A DNA stretch of 64,000 nucleotides from Isoetes taiwanensis (lineage: Eukaryota; Streptophyta; Lycopodiopsida; Isoetales; Isoetaceae), in NCBI GenBank assembly GCA_021234155.1, contig JAJEKV010000010.1, forward strand, positions 7,724,871 to 7,788,870, given 5' to 3'. Below the pieces are notes generated by a model that had not been told where the DNA came from, searched no databases, and worked only from the letters and a program-made list of their open reading frames with translations. Both the position numbers and the translations under genes were made by a program. Of this stretch, positions 10,026 to 18,073 are shown piece by piece (position 1 is the first letter of the stretch; each line of letters opens with the position of its first letter).

Positions 10026-10960
10026 GGAAAATATGGTGGTGATAGATATCGTGGGAGCATATCCACTAGCCTCCCAATAGAATGTGTAAATGGGTGGCCC
10101 TCAAATATACCAAGGGAGTCGAGTTGTATGCATGCCCCCCCTTTCTTGACTATCTTACACAAACATAGTGTGTATGTATGATGGATGGTGACTTGGAACA
10201 TGATTAGCCCATTGATTCGCCCATTGTCTAACAAAGACCAATAAAATTTGTTGATTGTGACTTTTGATTTTGTAGCCCCAACGTTTGTGACCGATGATGA
10301 GTAAGGATGGTGGCGAAGATCAATCACCCAACTTCTTATAAAGCGGCCCCCCCTTAGATTACATAGTTGGACTGACCCTTGCCATAGGTTGGCGTGGCTC
10401 ATTACTTTGGAAGGGAGCCTATCCCCGTACCATAGACATTGTGAACATAAGGAGGGCGAATAATTCGTGTAATGTACCCTTACTCCTATAAAGCGGCCCC
10501 CCCTTAGATACAGGAGTTGGATTGACCCATACCACAAGTTGTCATTGCATAAAACCTTGGAAGGGAGTCTACCCCGAAACCATATAGTAAATACAAGGAG
10601 ATTTCCATCGAAGATTGGAGCATTGTATTAATATTAAGAAAGATAAGTATTCAACTTATATATTTCGCATACTTCATAGTTTAGAGAGCTGTCCAAATGA
10701 TAGCACTGCTAGGAACTTGATCTGCAACCAGTCCGAGCCCGTTGCTCATACAGAAAACCATTAGTTACAACCTGTTTTTCCTTTCCTATACCATACATAG
10801 GAGGCTTCATTTGTGTATAGTAAAACGACAACCCACCAAAGACCACCTGCTAACCTGCTAACTTTATGAATACAAGCCACAAACTACCCTGTTTATGCAT
10901 TGAACAGGAGACAACTACTTCCAAATCATGATATATGCTGGTCTCATGGAAAAGTCCCAT
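10026..10960 (-). other. LINE-A spacer between ORF1 and ORF2
   Basis: About 935 bp separate ORF1 from ORF2. The 171-codon minus frame inside it (10537-10022) is mostly produced by two copies of a 150-bp repeat and matches no family, so I treat it as non-coding. Confidence 0.55.
10337..10585 (-). repeat. 150-bp period direct repeat in the LINE-A spacer
   Basis: TATAAAGCGGCCCCCCCTTA occurs at 10337 and again at 10487. Similar downstream sequence (TTGGAAGGGAG) occurs at 10408 and 10558. The copies are diverged but collinear over at least 100 bp. Confidence 0.8.
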
Positions 10961-13333
10961 TTAGAGCTCAAAAGTTACTAACCGTTGATTCCTAAGAAGC
11001 TTTTGACCAGATCGAGCCTCTACACCGTCGTCATCCTCCTTGCTATGTCCGATTAGCAGCATTTTCTTCCCCTTTTTCTTCTTCTTGGCAGCAGATGAAA
11101 GGGGCAGAGCTGAATCATTATCAGATAGTCTCATGCCTTCTGTAGCATTTGGATCTTGATCATGTGTTTGAGTGTTGCGTGAATAAGATTCTGGGGCTTG
11201 ATAAATATCCACCATTTGTTGGGCTATATCAGCAGCCTTACTATCAGAGGACTGGAGCGAATGAGTTGTAACACCTTCACTAGAAAGGTTAGTGAGAAAG
11301 GCAGTCACTTCAAGGGATGGAACAATGTTTGCAACTGTGGGACTGGTGTCAGAGGCAGGAATATCAGCGATCTTGTTATCAGCAGCCTTGTTATCAGAAG
11401 ATTGAATCAAAACATTGGTACCATCTTTACCGGAGATGCTAGAGATGTTAGTGAGAGAGGCAGCCCTTTTAGGGGCACTGCCTTCACTACTAAACAGAGA
11501 GTTCCTCTTAGAGGATGTGACAATATCCGCCTTGTTAAGACTATTGCCATTAGATATTTCTGCAGCTGTGACAGGGCCAGGGTTGTTAGTTGCAACATAT
11601 CCATCATTAGCAACTATAGAGCCAGGGTTGTTAGTTGCAGCATATCCATCATTAGCAACTATAGTACGATCTGCACTAGAAAGATTAGTGAGAACGGCTG
11701 TCCCCTTAGGGGATGCATCACTGCCTTCGCTATTGAACAACGAGGTCCCTTTAGAAAGTGGGACAATGACCACCCTATTGCTGTCATAGTAAAGTTCTCC
11801 ATCAACTCTGGTTGGACCATATCCATCAGCAACTATAGCATTGGTGGCAGAAGCCGGATTGTTAGCCACCACAGATACAACATGGGTGGCAGAGGACAAC
11901 ATGGCCCCATTGGCTGAAACAGATATGTCTTTGTCACATGCATTATTGGTTACTGTGTTGGTCATATCAGCAGCCACTGTGTTGGTCGAATCAGCAGTTG
12001 TAGAGGACAACATGGCCCCATTGGCTGGAACAGAGATGTCTTTGTGACATGCATTGTTGGTTGCTGTGTTGATCATATCAGCAGCCACTGTGTTGGTCGA
12101 ATCAGCAGTTGTAGTCACTAAAACTGTTGTAGTTGAGCTGGAGGGCAGGTTGGCCCCAATTTCATAGCTTTGACTGGTCAAAGAGGTAGGAGCAGCTATA
12201 GGATTCGGATCATTGGCAATATTCAGTAACCTTGACTTATCACATATCCTTGACTGGTCAAGGGCTCCAGCCATATCCAGATTGCCCAAAGGCACATCAT
12301 TTTCCACATGTTGAAATGGAGGGAAGGGCAGGCCCACATGAGAAACACAATGAATGTTTTGAATAGAAGGAAAAGGCACAGACTTAGAACATTCTCCCTT
12401 CTCGTTAGGATAGTTACATAAAGGTATGCTTCCTCCAGTAGATTGGATTCCTTGTACTTCTGCACAAACTTGCTTACCCTTAAATGATTGGAATTCAAGT
12501 GCATGGGAACCAGGAATACGGGATCCAGGAGTAATAGGTCGATGGGATCCTTGATTGGGAGTCGATATATTGCCATCCAAAGACCCAGCCATACAACCAA
12601 ACTTCCCCGTATCACAGTTGACTCCCGAATGTAATCTAACTCCACATAGGGCACAAGGAATGGGTAGACCAGTAGCCTGAATCTGGAAGCTAATATCTTC
12701 ATCAAAATAGCCCGAAAATTGGATGAACTCAGGGATGGGTTTGAGGAGGTCAACAGAGATGCAAATCTTAGGGGCCTCATCCAATCTATTATCCATGCAA
12801 ACATACTCCCCAAGTCGCGAGGCAATCAACTTAAAAGATTGTTCATTCCAATATTCGGGGCTTAAGTCTGAGAGAGAGATCCAGATAGGATAGTATAAGG
12901 CATCAGGCCTGAAGGCTCGAAATTCTGCTCTATACCTTTGTAGAAAAAATTGCCCATGAGGGGAGGAAATCAACCCTTTTCGGAAAAGTGCATCCACTTC
13001 CCTTGTAGTGGCAGCAGTTATGAGAAAGTAAGTGTTGCCCAGAACTTGAACTTTGATCTCTGTTTTGGACCTGCATACTCGTTCAAGAGTTTTCTTGATC
13101 TCAATCCGAGTTGGACTGCCCCTACAGATCTTGCCAATGAGACCAAATTTTTCAAAATAACGAATCTTATCCGCTACTACTGCAGTGTGTAGTGAGATTT
13201 TGCCTTGTGGACTTAATGCCCTTCCTTTAGAGAGAGGAGGGACAGAGCTAGGGGCAGATACTTGAGCAAAGGACCTCCCATCTAACCCTCCAGTGGAGAG
13301 GTTATTGTGCTTCACATGCTGGATTGTCTCCAT
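10961..13333 (-). CDS. LINE-A ORF1: DUF4283-like RNA-binding protein with CCHC knuckle
   Basis: This is the longest intact frame in the window (790 residues). Residues about 45-222 resemble the DUF4283 domain of plant LINE ORF1 proteins (IRYFEKFGLIGKICRGSPTR, RLGEYVCMDNRLDEAPKICI). A C-x2-C-x4-H-x4-C zinc knuckle follows at about 227-240 (CALCGVRLHSGVNC). The remainder is low-complexity Thr/Asn/Ala/Ser-rich sequence with internal repeats. A block near TADSTNTVAADM occurs twice and ANDGYxATNNPG twice. A lysine-rich patch (AAKKKKKGKKM) lies near the C-terminus. It would coat LINE RNA in ribonucleoprotein particles. It is unusually long owing to the repeats. The start Met is the first in frame. 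Confidence 0.85.
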   Translation of the reverse strand: METIQHVKHNNLSTGGLDGRSFAQVSAPSSVPPLSKGRALSPQGKISLHTAVVADKIRYFEKFGLIGKICRGSPTRIEIKKTLERVCRSKTEIKVQVLGNTYFLITAATTREVDALFRKGLISSPHGQFFLQRYRAEFRAFRPDALYYPIWISLSDLSPEYWNEQSFKLIASRLGEYVCMDNRLDEAPKICISVDLLKPIPEFIQFSGYFDEDISFQIQATGLPIPCALCGVRLHSGVNCDTGKFGCMAGSLDGNISTPNQGSHRPITPGSRIPGSHALEFQSFKGKQVCAEVQGIQSTGGSIPLCNYPNEKGECSKSVPFPSIQNIHCVSHVGLPFPPFQHVENDVPLGNLDMAGALDQSRICDKSRLLNIANDPNPIAAPTSLTSQSYEIGANLPSSSTTTVLVTTTADSTNTVAADMINTATNNACHKDISVPANGAMLSSTTADSTNTVAADMTNTVTNNACDKDISVSANGAMLSSATHVVSVVANNPASATNAIVADGYGPTRVDGELYYDSNRVVIVPLSKGTSLFNSEGSDASPKGTAVLTNLSSADRTIVANDGYAATNNPGSIVANDGYVATNNPGPVTAAEISNGNSLNKADIVTSSKRNSLFSSEGSAPKRAASLTNISSISGKDGTNVLIQSSDNKAADNKIADIPASDTSPTVANIVPSLEVTAFLTNLSSEGVTTHSLQSSDSKAADIAQQMVDIYQAPESYSRNTQTHDQDPNATEGMRLSDNDSALPLSSAAKKKKKGKKMLLIGHSKEDDDGVEARSGQKLLRNQRLVTFEL

Positions 13334-13383
13334 CTAATATAATTCAAGTAGGAACTCAGCACCAAGGAAGTCGCACTGCACAA

Positions 13384-13923
13384 CTAGAGAATGTCTTGGC
13401 ACAACAAAGTAATCCCCAAATATGAAGTTTCGAGAGACCTCTGAGCACACCTGGCCCGATCGCCCAAAATTACTATGCCCCCAAGACACCTAAACTGGTC
13501 TTGATGCAAGACACCGTGATCGAGAATAGTGGACCAGAGTTCGTCCACAGGGCCACTAAGGATTCCCCAAAATTGATGCGTGAAATTCACAAGAACCACG
13601 GATCTGTAGATAAACTGAGACGAGTTTGGGGAGCTGGCAGTAGAAAGCTCAGAGGGCTGGGGGCTAGGAGATCTTGGAGGGATGGGTGAGGAATGTAATG
13701 AAAAGGGAGATGACACAATGTTAACTGGAGATCTGAGAGATGGAGGAGGTGAGTCAAAGGGATTGGGGGGAGATTCAGAGTTTACAAGAGCTGGTGGATT
13801 GATGGGAAGAGGGGGAGAAGCAGAGTTTACCAGACTTGGTAAATCAACGGATGGAGGGGGTGGCAGTGAGCTTATAGTAGGAAGGGGCAACTCAAGAAAT
13901 GAAAGAGAGGGATCCATAGGCAA
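13384..13923 (-). CDS. LINE-A 5' frame 3: proline-rich plus unknown GPxxxLW domain
   Basis: The 179-residue frame begins with a Pro/Ser-rich stretch (LPLPTISSLPPPPSVDLPSL). It then carries a block FWGILSGPVDELWSTILDHG followed by QDQF and GIVILGDRA. That block aligns by eye with two blocks in the next frames upstream, CGWLQGPSSVLWSYLLDN and CGWLEGPIIELWEALLEE. The product matches no family I know. Its position directly upstream of ORF1 suggests it belongs to the LINE. Confidence 0.55.
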   Translation of the reverse strand: MPMDPSLSFLELPLPTISSLPPPPSVDLPSLVNSASPPLPINPPALVNSESPPNPFDSPPPSLRSPVNIVSSPFSLHSSPIPPRSPSPQPSELSTASSPNSSQFIYRSVVLVNFTHQFWGILSGPVDELWSTILDHGVLHQDQFRCLGGIVILGDRARCAQRSLETSYLGITLLCQDIL

Positions 13924-13955
13924 AGAGTCATTTGAGGTTGGATCCTCCCCAATTC

Positions 13956-14369
13956 CTAGACTTTATATACTTCAAGATAGATGAAATCTGCCACAGGAGG
14001 ATAAAAGGTTTTGAACTTGGAGTAGCAAGGCTGATCAGCTCCAAGGTAGACAATCTTCCATTCAAGGGCAGTGGCCACAGGATCGAAGGAGAATGAACCA
14101 GCTTCTTTTGCAAAGAGATGTTCAGGGAAGAGATAGTTATCTAGAAGATATGACCAAAGCACAGAAGAGGGGCCCTGAAGCCAGCCACAAAATACTTCCT
14201 GATCCTTGAAGCAGATGACAAAGTATTTGCTTGGGAGGGCAGGAAGAGGAGTGAACGAAGATGCTTGAAGACTTGAGCAAGCTATGGATAAAGGCAGTGG
14301 TCGGCCCATTTGAAGGAAGCAGACAGAGGAGCACTCATTTTTTAGAGGACAGTACTCAGAGTGAAACAA
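13956..14369 (-). CDS. LINE-A 5' frame 2: unknown GWLxGPxxxLW domain
   Basis: The 137-residue frame contains KYFVICFKDQEVFCGWLQGP, then LWSYLLDNYLFPEHLFAKEAG and EWKIVYLGADQ. These line up with frame 1 (14650-15030) in the same order: a hydrophobic strand, the GWL-GP-LW core, F-P-[DE]-H-L-F, an EAG motif and a Y-[VL]-G-D/A segment. Function is unknown. It may bind nucleic acid or protein as part of the LINE particle, but that is a guess. Confidence 0.55.
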   Translation of the reverse strand: MFHSEYCPLKNECSSVCFLQMGRPLPLSIACSSLQASSFTPLPALPSKYFVICFKDQEVFCGWLQGPSSVLWSYLLDNYLFPEHLFAKEAGSFSFDPVATALEWKIVYLGADQPCYSKFKTFYPPVADFIYLEVYKV

Positions 14370-14649
14370 TAAATTGGGACAATGGATTGCATAAAAGACA
14401 TGATTACAACGGAAGATGAGCAGCAGGGGTCGATTGAGTGTGAAGCCTTAAAAGAAGAATGGGATGCCTGCTAAAAGCTCCATGCAGATTTGCATGTACC
14501 AGGCAAGCAGACCCACATGTGTAGCATGAAGACTCTACCAGGAAGATGTGTGAGAGCTGAGAACTCAATCCAAGAGACTGACAGGAGTAGAATCTAGTGC
14601 AGCAGCCCCATCATTTAGAATAGAGACGCTAAGGCAGTTGAACAGTAAT

Positions 14650-15030
14650 TCAATAAACCTTGACTCGAATCTTCCCTACAGCCCATTCACTATAAATATC
14701 GAAAATGCCAACAGGGGATGCATCTCTGTCGCCAACATAATCTCCCAGCCAACTTTCAACGAGCTCAATAGGGCTTTCAGGGGTAACACCAGCTTCACCT
14801 ATGAAAAGATGATCCGGAAAAACCTGTTCTTCAAGAAGAGCTTCCCAGAGCTCGATAATAGGTCCTTCTAGCCAGCCACAGAGGTAATGATCACCGTCAA
14901 TGATAATGGTAAAAAGTCTTGCTTGCTTGGGCTTCCTGGGCTGCAGTAAAGGCGGAAGGGGGAGGCCCATAGAACGGCTATGGCAGAAGAAAACTAGGCC
15001 TACCCCTATAGGGCCAGCCCGGGAAGACAA
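14650..15030 (-). CDS. LINE-A 5' frame 1: unknown GWLxGPxxxLW domain
   Basis: The 126-residue frame reads FTIIIDGDHYLCGWLEGPII, then LWEALLEEQVFPDHLFIGEAG and SWLGDYVGDRDASPVG. It is the first and cleanest of three related frames at the 5' end of LINE-A. About 280 bp separate its end from frame 2. The neighbouring LINE-B and LINE-D copies do not show this cluster, so it may be private to this lineage or lost in them. Confidence 0.55.
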   Translation of the reverse strand: MSSRAGPIGVGLVFFCHSRSMGLPLPPLLQPRKPKQARLFTIIIDGDHYLCGWLEGPIIELWEALLEEQVFPDHLFIGEAGVTPESPIELVESWLGDYVGDRDASPVGIFDIYSEWAVGKIRVKVY

Positions 15031-15039
15031 TCACGCCCC

Positions 15040-15198
15040 TTTCGGGACCAGCGGAAATGGAAGCCGATCAGGCCATATTAAGCCATTGCTGCTGCAACAA
15101 AGCACACGCAGCACAAAGGCCCTTTTTGTTGCACAACCTTTTCGGGACCAGCGGAAATGGAAGCCGATCAGGCCATATTAAGCCATTGCTGCTGCAAC
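15040..15198 (-). repeat. LINE-A 5' end partial tandem repeat (59 bp, 100-bp period)
   Basis: A 59-bp segment containing TTCGGGACCAGCGGAAATGG occurs at 15040-15098 and identically at 15140-15198. This resembles the tandem 5' monomers that carry promoters in some L1 elements. A promoter role here is inference. Confidence 0.85.
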
Positions 15199-16045
15199 CA
15201 GGTCAAACAATTCTCTAATCAATTTTCTCACCACTCTCAGTTACATGCTTTCTAACATGTTTTTTATAAGGTGAAACTCGTGTATTCTCATGCCAAAACC
15301 TTCTCACAACACTTATCTCTTCTGGGGAAAGTGCATCAAATCTCTTCTTCCTTGCATGCATTGACCATGGACCAGCATCAAACTCTGCACATATTCGTCT
15401 TCTAAATGCCTGGGCTACAGTTTTCTTGGGAATTGAAAGAAGCCTTGAAATTGCTCTCTGATTAGTCCCTCTAACTGTGGAAGCTGCCATTTGGAGGGTG
15501 GTCTTCCTTGCTTGGAGTACATCAGTACTTCTTTGAAATTTTTGTGCCTGCATGGTTTCTCTCACATTGGAAATCATATCTTTCATCACATGAAATTCCT
15601 TGGGATCTGCTATAGTAACATGTGGTAAATGTTTGATCCTTTTTAAAAAACTGTGTGCTACTCTTCCTTTTGAATCATCATCAAGACAATTCCTTACAAT
15701 GTGAAAAAAGAATCCTCTAACTCTTTTTTGAAAGTTCCCATTGTCTTCTTTGACTCGAGAACGTTCTTTTTTCTTCTCGTACTAAAGGTGCAATGTTCTC
15801 CTTCTCCAATTCTCTAATCCTCTTTACGGATTCTCGTTTTCTCCGGATTCTAGCTCCAAGTAAATTCTTAGCTTAGCGTAATCAATGCTTTCAGGAGAAC
15901 TTGCCATGAAATTGATATGATCAAGGAATTGCAATTCTAATTTGTCAGAATTGCAATTGAAATGAACTAGTTTATTCCGGAATTGAAGAATGATAGCAAG
16001 AACTGATACAACCATCCAAGAAATCCCGCCATCCGGTAGAATCAA
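15199..16045 (-). pseudogene. DDE transposase-like gene, 5' part (above the LINE insertion)
   Basis: An open frame on the minus strand from 15781 to the LINE boundary near 15218 encodes RVRGFFFHIVRNCLDDDSKG, then RAISRLLSIPKKTVAQAFRR and ALSPEEISVVRRFWHENTRVSPYKKHV. That helix-rich N-terminal region precedes the TCCC block in this family. The frame reads GEKID at the break. Excising LINE-A and one duplication copy continues it as HPIHLLEVTQ in the 3' part. Farther upstream, 16045-15824 gives MASSPESIDYAKLRIYLEL, probably the start, but a frameshift near 15830 separates it (the alternative frame reads KRIRELEKENIAP). The start codon is therefore uncertain. Confidence 0.65.
15218..15228. repeat. 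LINE-A target-site duplication, right copy
   Basis: ATCAATTTTCT here is identical to 6064-6074 and lies at the 5' end of LINE-A. Confidence 0.85.
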
Positions 16046-16171
16046 CTAAGAAATCAATTCCCGCGCCCAAAGAATCAATCTATGTCATCGATCCCTTCCT
16101 CCTCGGAAGAGGATTGCTATTTCTGGAATAACAACCTCATAATTCGTTACTCTAAATTTTGATCGAGGAAT

Positions 16172-16195
16172 AAGCACCTAAAGCACTTAAAGCAA
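16172..16195 (+). repeat. Right subterminal AAGCAC repeats
   Basis: AAGCACCTAAAGCACTTAAA repeats lie 15 bp inside the right TIR. They have the same plus-strand orientation as the left array, so they are not a mirror image of it although the TIRs are. Confidence 0.6.
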
Positions 16196-16210
16196 GTGTC
16201 CGGACAGTGC

Positions 16211-16240
16211 TTTTGGGGTACCACTATCAAATTTACACCC
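16211..16240 (-). repeat. Right terminal inverted repeat (30 bp)
   Basis: Exact reverse complement of 467-496, followed by TGTA at 16241-16244. Confidence 0.9.
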
Positions 16241-16481
16241 TGTAACACATCAAGCTTAAGGAAATTTGAGTTCTCCAAGAAACTACTTCAATCAGCAGCA
16301 TAAGTAGAACTTAGAGAAAATTGCAACATCTTCAACATCACCTTCAACTTAGAACATAAGGATCTCATGCCTGACTACCAGTCTTTAAATCCCTCCAAGC
16401 TTCTATCGTAGCAGTGTCGTTCCGAGGGGAGAGAGAAGCCACCTAACCTTATCGCCTTATCTACACCCCAAATATCAGACC

Positions 16482-17180
16482 CTACTCGCTCGCATAAAGA
16501 ATTTCATCTGATTTATCCACTTCTTTTAATAACTCCTTTTTATCTGTTTCTGTCGTTAATATATCTACATGTTCTCTATCTTTAGCAATGTTTCTTATAA
16601 GTGCAGCCAATTGTTCATAATCATACACTCCCCTGTGATTCTGTACTTGATGTTTCTTAGAAGCGTAGTGCATGCAGCCTCTGAATCTGCTAGCAAAGTA
16701 TCTATTTTATCAGAGAACTCTGTGACATTATTTTCTTCCTTCAATCTATTCGTATTCAGTTCCTTCTCAAACACATCAACTTGTGATGGTGATTTTTTCT
16801 CATATATTTTAAGCAAATAGTTCCACATCTATTTAGGAGACATATTTCTAATCCTAGATAAAATACTGCTACTAACCTTACAAGTTATGATACTTGTGGC
16901 TTTTCGAGTCTTTGCAGGATTTGTTCATCTTCCTAAACTTGTATAGTTCTTAATAGAGCTACCTCCACCACTACTCGCAGCATTGCGTACTTCAACTACA
17001 CTTGTTGTTGTTGAACTGCTAAATGCACTACCTGCTCTTGTTGTTTACCACACCCCAAAAATCTTCTGTCTTATGCACCTTTTTCATTTTTTCTTTACAT
17101 ACTTGAAATCTAAGTCTGCCTTTGTATAGTTACCCAATCTTGTAGCCATTCTAACGACCTACTCGGATACCAATTCTTAT
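16482..17180 (-). pseudogene. Possible copia-like leader and gag remnant
   Basis: On the minus strand a TGGTATCCGAG at about 17175-17165 differs by one base from the initiator-Met tRNA primer-binding site TGGTATCAGAG used by many plant copia elements. Downstream, ATGGCTACAAGATTGG opens a short frame. Frames at 16828-16482 read MWNYLLKIYEKKSPSQVDVF and VTEFSDKIDTLL, which resembles the UBN2/gag pattern. No protease, integrase or LTR was found. The call is weak. Confidence 0.3.
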
Positions 17181-17907
17181 TACTGAAATATTTTCTTTAG
17201 ATAAAATCAAATGCAAAATTCACTTTATGTGATTTATTCAATTGTCAATGATAAGCCAATAGGTACTATTCATTTGGTCCGAGACAACAATTGGCAGTTA
17301 ACTATGTTGAAGAGCATAAGGGACGCTCACAGGATGGAATTCTAACTCGACAGAAATGAGATCAAGGAGTTCATGAGCTGACAACAAACCTCCAGTCCAA
17401 GAAACTACTATTTTTATCCCTTGCAACTTTGGAGGAATTGTGCAAGGTGCAACACATATCATTGTAAAAATGACTTTGTATCATGCTAAAGCTACTACTT
17501 TATGCGACTGGTGTCCTACTAATCCTTGGTTGAGCTACATTTAATATGTTTTTTTGAAAAGAAATTAGCTAGAGTTTTACTTTATTTTCTATATTTGTCC
17601 ATTTGATGAGGTTTCTCTTTGCTTCATGCACTTGTTGTATCATCCCATGGTCCTTGATAGTTTCAATGGGCATTAAGGTTTTCTATCTATATATCTATCT
17701 ACTCCATCCTACATGCATCCCCAAAATATCTGGAAGAATGATGAGATATAATATGCAAATTGGAGATCTCCGCAATGTAACCATATAAAAACACCATGGA
17801 TGGAGTCTAGCTTCATCAACATCATACTATGCAGATAGTATATATGACATTGTATTTCTATCCCAAGTAACTTAGCCTCATGACTGATCAAAGTGACGCT
17901 TAACATC
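17181..17907. other. AT-rich stretch, no gene seen
   Basis: Only short unsupported frames occur. No repeat or RNA gene is apparent. Confidence 0.5.
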
Positions 17908-18073
17908 ATCATCAATCTTCCATAGCTAGGGGGTTTTATGAGTTATTTTTATCTTATGGGGGCCTGCATGACTAGCCTCTTAGTTACAAGATCATCAATC
18001 TTCCATAGCTAGGAGGTTTTATAAGTTATTTGTGTCTCATGGGGGCATGCATGACTAGCCTCTTAGTTACAGA
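17908..18073. repeat. Tandem duplication of 83 bp
   Basis: ATCATCAATCTTCCATAGCT begins at 17908 and again at 17991. The two 83-bp copies differ at a handful of positions and both end in TAGTTACA. Confidence 0.9.

Larger units (their letters stand above)
6075..15217 (-). mobile_element. LINE-A: full-length L1-type non-LTR retrotransposon
   Basis: The element runs on the minus strand from about 15217 (5' end) to a T26 tract at 6074-6099, its poly(A) tail. In transcript order it has a partly duplicated 5' end, three 5' reading frames with a shared unknown domain, ORF1 (13333-10961), a spacer with 150-bp repeats, and ORF2 (10025-6302) with endonuclease, reverse transcriptase and zf-RVT parts. 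It is flanked by an 11-bp duplication and sits inside an exon of the transposase-like gene. At 9.1 kb it is long for a plant L1, mostly because of the extra 5' frames. ORF1 and the endonuclease are still open, but ORF2 is broken in the reverse-transcriptase N-terminal half, so this copy is inactive though fairly young. Confidence 0.88.
467..16240. mobile_element. TIR DNA transposon with DDE-like gene and RING/FCP1-like cargo, split by a LINE
   Basis: The element is bounded by perfect 30-bp inverted repeats beginning GGGTGTAAATTTGATAGTGG and by TGTA on each flank. Subtracting the nested LINE-A leaves about 6.6 kb. It holds a minus-strand multi-exon gene with conserved Asp/Glu-bearing blocks of a transposase-like family and a convergent plus-strand gene with coiled coil, RING-H2, basic and FCP1-like segments. 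Arrays of AAGCACYTAAAGC lie just inside both ends and again in an intron. I cannot place it in a named superfamily. The TIRs and duplication are seen directly; mobility by the encoded DDE-like protein is inference. Frameshifts and stops in both genes show this copy is dead. Confidence 0.75.

Noticed and set aside
10022-10537. 171-codon minus frame as a LINE protein
   Set aside because: Its repeated peptide (LRGGRFI) comes from the 150-bp spacer repeat, and no other copy or family supports it.
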